From assembly GCA_035647615.1 (NCBI GenBank), contig DASRND010000007.1:107399-171398 (forward strand): 64,000 bases of DNA, written 5' to 3'. The position numbers and the translations under genes were made by a program. Shown in pieces: positions 58,542 through 64,000 of the stretch (the stretch's first letter is position 1; every line of letters begins with the position of its first letter). Under the pieces are notes generated by a model. That model had not been told where the DNA came from and searched no databases. It was given only the letters and a program-made list of their open reading frames with translations. This DNA is from Bacteroidales bacterium. Lineage in GTDB: Bacteria; Bacteroidota; Bacteroidia; Bacteroidales; 4484-276.

Positions 58542-60796
58542 ATGAAACGCTTCACCACACTGCTCCTACTCATCATGCTCGTTTCGGGCACATTGTCCGC
58601 TCAGGTCGAAATTACTATTGAAGATTACAACTGCGCCACCGGCTACCTCCACAAAAATTATTACAACAAAAAGGTGTTCAATCTGAATATCCGTGCCAAC
58701 TGGTTTCCGGACAGCACGGGCGTATGGTGGATCCGTCAATCGGCGGATGAGAAACAGTTTCTAAAAATAACTTTCCCTGATCTCGCGCAGTCACCGCTTT
58801 TCGATCATCAGAAGCTGGCTCAGTTACTGTCGGATTCGCTGGGCGCTAAGATCGAAGCCAACGACCTTCCTATTGATAAAATAGATTACAAAAGTGCCGG
58901 CAAATTACTGATAACAGCGCGAGGGAAAACCTGGCTGCTCAACACTGAAAACCATTCGCTGGAGCTGCCTCCCGCCAAAGCAAAAACCAACGACAACGAA
59001 AAGGCTTCGCCCGACAAAAAGTGGCTTGCTTTTGCAAAAGATTATAACCTGTTCGTTAAATCAACCGAAACCGGAGCGGTGAAACAGTTGAGTACCTCCG
59101 GCCGCGAGGGTTACGAATATGCGACGTGGTTTGAGTGGGACGATATCATCGAAGGCGAAAATGGCGAACGGCCTCCTCATTTCGATGCTACCTGGTCGGC
59201 AGACAGCAAGTGGCTGATGGCCAATATTTGCGACATGCGTTCGGCGCAAAAGATGTATCTGCTCGATTGGAGCATCGACACTCTGTACCGGCCCAGGCTG
59301 CTGTCGTATTTCCGTGGCTCGCCCGGCGACACCGGCATGATTTATATAGAGCCGGTGTTTTTTGATGTGGGCAGCGGAAAGGAAATTAAAACCGGCCTGC
59401 CACGCAGCACGCACATCAATAGCATTGAAGTAACGTGGTCAGAAACGCCGGGCAAGGTTTATCTGGCGCAGCAAAGCAGAGGCTACAAAACAATGCATCT
59501 TTATAGTTTTGATCTGAAAACAGAAAAACTTGATGAACTTTATCAGGAAAGCAGCGAAACCAATATTGATAACTTTCATTATGAGTTTGCCGAAGAGAGT
59601 AGCCTCCTGTTTTTCCTCTCCGAAAAGAGCGGCTGGCGGCAGTTGTATAGCCTCGACCTAAAAACCAAAGCGGAGAAACCGATCACCAATGGCGCATTCG
59701 TTATCAACAGCATCGAGCGTATCGATGAAAAAGCTAGGAAAATATGTTTTATGGCTTCAGGCAAAGAAGAAGGCCGGAATCCCTATTATCAGCTTTTATA
59801 CAGCATTTCGTTCGATGGGGAAAATTTAAAACTGCTGACTCCGGAAGACCGGAATCACCTTGTAAGTATGTCGCCGGATGGCAATTATTTCGTCGATAAT
59901 TTTTCGACGGTAAATATCCCGACAACTACTGTTTTGAGAAGCACGGACACGGGGAAAATTTTAATGACCCTGGGCAATGCTGACATCAGTGGTTTCCCGC
60001 GATGGACGTCCCCCGAGATATTTACTACCACGGCGCGTGATGGGAAAACCACGATATACGGAGCCATCTGGAAACCCGAAAATTTTGATCCGGCAAAGCG
60101 CTATCCCGTTATCGAATGTAGCTACACCGGCCCACATACGCATCAGTTCCCAATCAATTTTTCGCAAGCCTTCAGCTACCAATCCTATGCTGAGCTGGGC
60201 TTTGTGGTGCTGGTTGTGGATGGGCTTGGCTCTTCGGGACGTTCCAAAGCGTTTCACGATTATTCGTATAAAATCTGGGCGGAAACCTGGAAGACCACGT
60301 ACTTGCCATTAAGCAAATAGGAAGGCAATACAGTTGGATCGACACTACCCGCGTAGGAATTTTTGGGCATTCGGCCGGTGGCTACGACGCTGCGCACGCG
60401 CTGCTGGCCTATCCCGATTTTTATAAAGTTGCCGTGGCCAGTTCTGGCGACCACGACCACCGCATGGAAAAAGCCTGGTGGCCCGAAATGTATATGGGCT
60501 GGCCGGTGGATTCGGCGTATCATCTACAATCCAATATCACCATGGCGGGCAATCTGAAAGGCAAACTATTACTCGTCCATGGCGGCATAGATGAAAACGT
60601 AAATCCTTCCGCCACTTTCAAGTTAGCCGAAGCATTTATAAAAGCCGACAAACAATTTGACATGCTCATTCTTCCGAGCCAGCGCCACGGATATACCGGC
60701 GCCGCGCTGAAATATTTCACCAAAGCGCGCTGGAATTATTTTATAAAAAACCTAAGAGGCGTTGAGCCAATTTGGGAGATTGAGTGGGAGGATTGA
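58542..60796 (+). pseudogene. Dipeptidyl peptidase IV-like S9 peptidase, frameshifted
   Basis: The first frame (58542-60320) gives a signal peptide (ending TLSAQ), the DPPIV_N propeller and the start of the hydrolase domain, then breaks. From about 60285 another frame continues NLEDHVLAIKQIGRQYSWIDTTRVGIFGHSAGG to 60796, with the Ser in GHSAGG, the Asp in GGIDENVNP and the His in SQRHGYTG. One missing A in the run at 60283-60285 explains the shift: GCGGAAACCTGG should encode AENL. Restored length is about 750 residues. It is either a recent inactivation or a sequencing error. A paralogous intact peptidase lies at 14430. Confidence 0.85.
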
Positions 60797-60949
60797 AGAA
60801 AGTCGGCAGGCGGCAGGCATTGATCCAAAACATCGAAAACCTCGCAAAGGGAAACGTGCGGTAAAAGTGAATACCTTTCACAGAGTAACACTGTGTTCTA
60901 CACCGAGTAACACTGTGAAATTCTATCTAACCCAGGAACACCCCGACAA

Positions 60950-61954
60950 CTATTCTTCGTAAGCGTTCAGGTTTTTTTGCAGAACTCCCTTTACACGTTC
61001 CCTGAAAGACGCTGGCTCCATCACTTCTACATTTGCGCCCCAGCCTAAAATGATACCGATAAACTCATGATTTATCGAAAGCAGATATTCGAAATCATGC
61101 GTATCACCGCCATTCTGTATCAATTTCTGACTGCTGTGGATGGGTTGGGTGAGGATGTATTTTCCGATGTTGTTTTTGAATCGCAGTACAATCTGCTCAG
61201 GTTCTCCTTGCGGGACATTGACGCCGATAAATTTTTCAAAATAAAGTTCAGGGTTGAAAATCTTATGCGTAAAAGTGTGCAAGTGCAGGCTTTCGATTGC
61301 CCGAACTCTTTCAAGCCCAAAGATTCTGATAGCGTCCCGCTCCTCGCAATATCCCACCAGGTACCACCGGAATTTGTATTCTTTAAGGCAATAAGGATGC
61401 ACCGTAAACATCTGAACTTCATCCTGCCAAAAGGAGTGGTGTTTTAATGATATCACGCGCTTGTCGCGAATGATTGGGATCAGTTGGTCGATGTATTCCA
61501 TCCCTTGTGTGGGAGGATTTTTCTCAAACTCGATAAAATCGATGGTGTTATTATTTGCCTGCATTTTATGGTAGTTGATCAGGCGGATAACCTTGTCGAT
61601 AGCTCCGCTGTAACTTTTAAAAGCTTTTACCTTTCCATACTGGTCCAGCAGGCTTGCTGCAAATCTCAACTTATTAAGATCATCGTCATTTACCGGAATA
61701 CGGTCGATAGAATAATCGAAGTCGGAATAAATGTATCCGGCTCTTTGATGACAGTATTCGATCGGAGCACGATAATTAAGCCCTTCGCTGTAACGCATGG
61801 CATAAATGTCATTTTCGACGGTGCGGAGGCTCACCGACAATCCGAGCTTTTCAGAGCAAGCATCGGCAATCTCTTTTTTGGTGACTGATTTCCCATTCAT
61901 CAGCAGCTGATCGATAATCTTGTATCGGATAATTGCATTCTTATTTTTAGGCAT
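60950..61954 (-). CDS. WYL-domain transcriptional regulator
   Basis: This 334-residue protein has an N-terminal winged helix (YKIIDQLLMNGKSVTKKEIADACSEKLG ... RTVENDIYAMR). A WYL domain follows (HPYCLKEYKFRWYLVGYCEERDAIRIFGLERVRAIE, about 190-225, with F-RWYLVGY in place of WYL), then a WCX-like C-terminal extension (EQIVLRF..., LGWGANVEVMEP). Such proteins sense ligands and often control defence or DNA-damage genes. It is divergent from the AAA ATPase gene with 86 bp between them, so it probably regulates it. Confidence 0.9.
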   Translation of the reverse strand: MPKNKNAIIRYKIIDQLLMNGKSVTKKEIADACSEKLGLSVSLRTVENDIYAMRYSEGLNYRAPIEYCHQRAGYIYSDFDYSIDRIPVNDDDLNKLRFAASLLDQYGKVKAFKSYSGAIDKVIRLINYHKMQANNNTIDFIEFEKNPPTQGMEYIDQLIPIIRDKRVISLKHHSFWQDEVQMFTVHPYCLKEYKFRWYLVGYCEERDAIRIFGLERVRAIESLHLHTFTHKIFNPELYFEKFIGVNVPQGEPEQIVLRFKNNIGKYILTQPIHSSQKLIQNGGDTHDFEYLLSINHEFIGIILGWGANVEVMEPASFRERVKGVLQKNLNAYEE

Positions 61955-61999
61955 AAAAAATTATTTTTTAGTACACAAATACACGGTGTTGTCATGCTC

Positions 62000-62007
62000 T
62001 AATTTTG
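62000..62007 (+). promoter_or_regulatory. -7 promoter element for the AAA ATPase gene
   Basis: TAATTTTG matches TAnnTTTG, 33 bp before the ATG, in the region shared with the divergent WYL gene. Confidence 0.5.
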
Positions 62008-62040
62008 TGTTTCCAAAATTAACCATAAAACACGTCGCCA

Positions 62041-63678
62041 ATGAATTTTACAGACCACATCGAACAAATTGTCCAAAAGTCGAAAGAATCAGCGCTTTCG
62101 GGCAAGAAGCTTAAAGCGCTTGCGCCCAATGTAAAACCTCTGACCGATTTTTTGAATTGCACCCACAACCAGGCAGTGCTTTTCTCAATCATCTTTTATC
62201 TAACGCTCGAACGTGGTAGTGCCGACCTTTCTGACTTAGCCAACCATTTTGAAGTTCCCGTTATGCGTTTGCTAAAATACAAACACGATTTGGATCAGCT
62301 CACAAAGAAAAAGCTTATCCGACAAGAGGACAGCAGAGGTCCGTTTACTTCACGTGCAGGCAGTTTTTCCTATTATGTACATCATAGCATCCTTGATGGA
62401 ATCCTGAAAAAGAAGCTGGTGGGAAACCCGGGCATGATCAAAGACAATTTCGACTTTCTGGTAAGAGCTTTTGCCGTCATGGAAGATGCTACTGATAATG
62501 GAGGCGGATACGAGATTCTAAAAGATGACTTGATGACCATTTGCAAAGAGAATAAGAAGCTAACGATTGCCAAAAAAATTCTGGGTTCGGATATGAATGA
62601 ATACGAAGTCCTGATTTTGATTTTTGTTGCTTACAAGCTCCTCAATGGTGAAGATGACATTCCGATATCTGAAGCCTGTTACTTTTTGGATAATGACAAA
62701 CATTTTCAGTTGAGTGTGAGAAGGAGCTTATTGAATGGCAATAGTTCATTGCTCAAGCGTGGTCTGATTGAAACTACACCTGGTATGTTTCGCAACGAGA
62801 ATGATTTGAATATCACCGACAAGGGCTTGGAATATCTGCTGGGAGCCGACGCTGAGCAATTATCACTGAAATCGCAAAAGGTAAAAACCGAAATCCTACC
62901 TGAGAAAATAAGACCTGTAAAGCTGTTTTTAAACCACAACGAAAAGCAGCAAATGCAAGCTATACAAGGACTTTTTGAAAAAGAAAATTTCAATGGAATC
63001 GTAGAGCGGATGAAGGACAAGAACATGAAAGCCGGGTTCACGGTGCTTTTGTATGGTGATCCGGGAACCGGAAAAACAGAAAGTGTATATCAATTAGCAC
63101 GTGAAACCGGTCGTAGTATTTTGCCGGTAGAAATCAGTCAGACCAAGAGCATGTGGTTTGGTGAATCAGAAAAACTTATAAAGGGCGTGTTTGAAAGTTA
63201 TCGCCGGTTGCAGGAGGGCAGCAGGGATTATCCAATCTTGCTTTTTAACGAAGCCGACGGGATCTTTGGCAAAAGAACCACCAACATGGAGTCGGGAGTT
63301 TCGCAAACGCTCAATGCCATGCAAAACATCATCCTTCAGGAGATGGAAGATTTTGAGGGTCTGATGATCGCCACCACCAACCTCACCGACAACCTCGACA
63401 AAGCTTTCGACCGCAGGTTTTTGTATAAAGTAAAATTTGAAATCCCCGATCTGAATACCCGCATTCAAATTATGCAGGAAAAAATCCCCTTCCTTTCCCC
63501 CTGCGCCATCGGTCAACTCTGTGAGCAATTCAAGCTCACAGGGGGCCAGATGGCCAATATTGCCAAGAAGTGCAACATCCACGAACTGCTCGGCGGCAGC
63601 CTGCCGAACCTTCAACAAGTTGGCGCCTTTTGCCGCGAAGAACTTGGCCTGACGACGAAAACAAAACTTGGATTTTAA
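62041..63678 (+). CDS. AAA-family ATPase with N-terminal winged-helix-like region
   Basis: A 545-residue protein. Residues 1-330 are helical, with two segments that look like winged helices (LSDLANHFEVPVMRLLKYKHDLDQL; a second near 210-265). The AAA domain then has Walker A GDPGTGKT (339-346), a Walker B of unusual form ILLFNEADG (N in place of the first acidic residue), sensor-1 IATTNL, and the FDRRF arginine-finger segment, as in CDC48/SpoVK-type ATPases. It is divergent from a WYL regulator and followed by a small acidic protein. Role unknown; defence or stress response is possible. Confidence 0.82.
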   Translation: MNFTDHIEQIVQKSKESALSGKKLKALAPNVKPLTDFLNCTHNQAVLFSIIFYLTLERGSADLSDLANHFEVPVMRLLKYKHDLDQLTKKKLIRQEDSRGPFTSRAGSFSYYVHHSILDGILKKKLVGNPGMIKDNFDFLVRAFAVMEDATDNGGGYEILKDDLMTICKENKKLTIAKKILGSDMNEYEVLILIFVAYKLLNGEDDIPISEACYFLDNDKHFQLSVRRSLLNGNSSLLKRGLIETTPGMFRNENDLNITDKGLEYLLGADAEQLSLKSQKVKTEILPEKIRPVKLFLNHNEKQQMQAIQGLFEKENFNGIVERMKDKNMKAGFTVLLYGDPGTGKTESVYQLARETGRSILPVEISQTKSMWFGESEKLIKGVFESYRRLQEGSRDYPILLFNEADGIFGKRTTNMESGVSQTLNAMQNIILQEMEDFEGLMIATTNLTDNLDKAFDRRFLYKVKFEIPDLNTRIQIMQEKIPFLSPCAIGQLCEQFKLTGGQMANIAKKCNIHELLGGSLPNLQQVGAFCREELGLTTKTKLGF

Positions 63679-63713
63679 ATATAATTAGTAATAACGCATT
63701 AAAACTTTTAAAA

Positions 63714-63890
63714 ATGGAAGACTTAACTATCGACCCAAAAGAAAAAGAAAAACTTGTAAGCGATCTGCACTTCTGGCTGTATCAGCTTGATGATTTTAAC
63801 GACATCGACATGCTGTGCCACCTTACGAATATGAGTAAGGACTGGGAGGACGAAACAGATCGAAATGCTGAGGATGGGAAAACAAAATAA
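63714..63890 (+). CDS. Small acidic protein downstream of AAA ATPase
   Basis: A 58-residue protein from the ATG at 63714, 35 bp after the ATPase stop. It begins MEDLTIDPKEKEKLVSDLHF, is strongly acidic and predicted helical, with conserved-looking aromatic residues (FWLYQLDDFNDIDML). No family recognised. It may be a partner of the ATPase. A longer frame reading from within the ATPase gene is rejected. The remaining 110 bp of the window hold only a small GCCAGCCGGCGG-type inverted motif. Confidence 0.55.
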   Translation: MEDLTIDPKEKEKLVSDLHFWLYQLDDFNDIDMLCHLTNMSKDWEDETDRNAEDGKTK

Positions 63891-64000
63891 TGAAATGTAA
63901 TTTTTAATAATGAATTTTATTTTCTAAACGCCCGCGCTACCCCTCATTTCCGCCAGCCGGCGGAGAAGCCTCCCGCACACTTTCGCTTGTGCGTTGGCAA

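Overview
The window looks like a chromosomal segment of a Bacteroidota bacterium, probably an environmental Bacteroidales/Marinilabiliales-like lineage. The signs are TAnnTTTG promoter elements in front of many genes, C-terminal type IX secretion (T9SS) sorting domains, lipoproteins with an acidic stretch after the lipobox cysteine, a DUF3078 protein, S9 dipeptidyl peptidases and parallel beta-helix surface proteins. There is no rRNA and no CRISPR array; one tRNA-Val(GAC) is present.

Layout. 0-16.7 kb is ordinary chromosome: the end of a periplasmic prolyl isomerase, a MoxR ATPase, a three-gene efflux set (HlyD-type adaptor, MacB-type permease without its ATPase, TolC-like channel), glyA, a DUF3078 protein, mscL, an MscS channel, a surface lipoprotein, a coupled GIY-YIG-like plus Mrr-like nuclease pair, a PLP decarboxylase and a DPP-IV peptidase. 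16.77-50.26 kb is a 33.4-kb element integrated in the 3' end of tRNA-Val. It is bounded by a perfect 48-bp direct repeat and has the tyrosine integrase next to the right end. Its cargo is a complete type 1 BREX operon (HTH, brxA, brxB, brxC, pglX, pglZ, brxL) and two very large secreted proteins that share a near-identical 3' module. Its housekeeping part is integrase, a conserved-looking unknown, an excisionase-like HTH protein, a helicase-like ATPase, and a Toprim primase-like protein beside a cluster of TGTAAAT iterons. No relaxase or capsid gene is visible. 50.3-58.5 kb is a mosaic of T9SS proteins, small lipoproteins, an Mrr-like nuclease, collapsed integrase genes and attC-like palindromes. 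58.5-64 kb holds a frameshifted S9 peptidase and a divergent WYL regulator / AAA ATPase pair.

The two most unusual things are these. (1) The BREX operon carries 7-bp tandem repeats. A four-helix-bundle gene sits between brxC and pglX, flanked by two kinds of heptamer tract, and the same two tracts occur back to back, without the gene, inside the pglX reading frame. Because the unit is 7 bp, copy-number change would switch pglX off and on. (2) At 55.1-58.5 kb there are two tandem copies of a unit made of a T9SS gene end and terminator, attC-like palindrome(s), minus-strand small gene(s), an integrase remnant and an upstream region. The cassette contents differ, and homology between the copies stops at a TAACG core. 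This looks like a decayed integron-like cassette system whose integrase genes have collapsed to N- and C-terminal fragments.

All family calls are from reading the sequence; no database search was possible.
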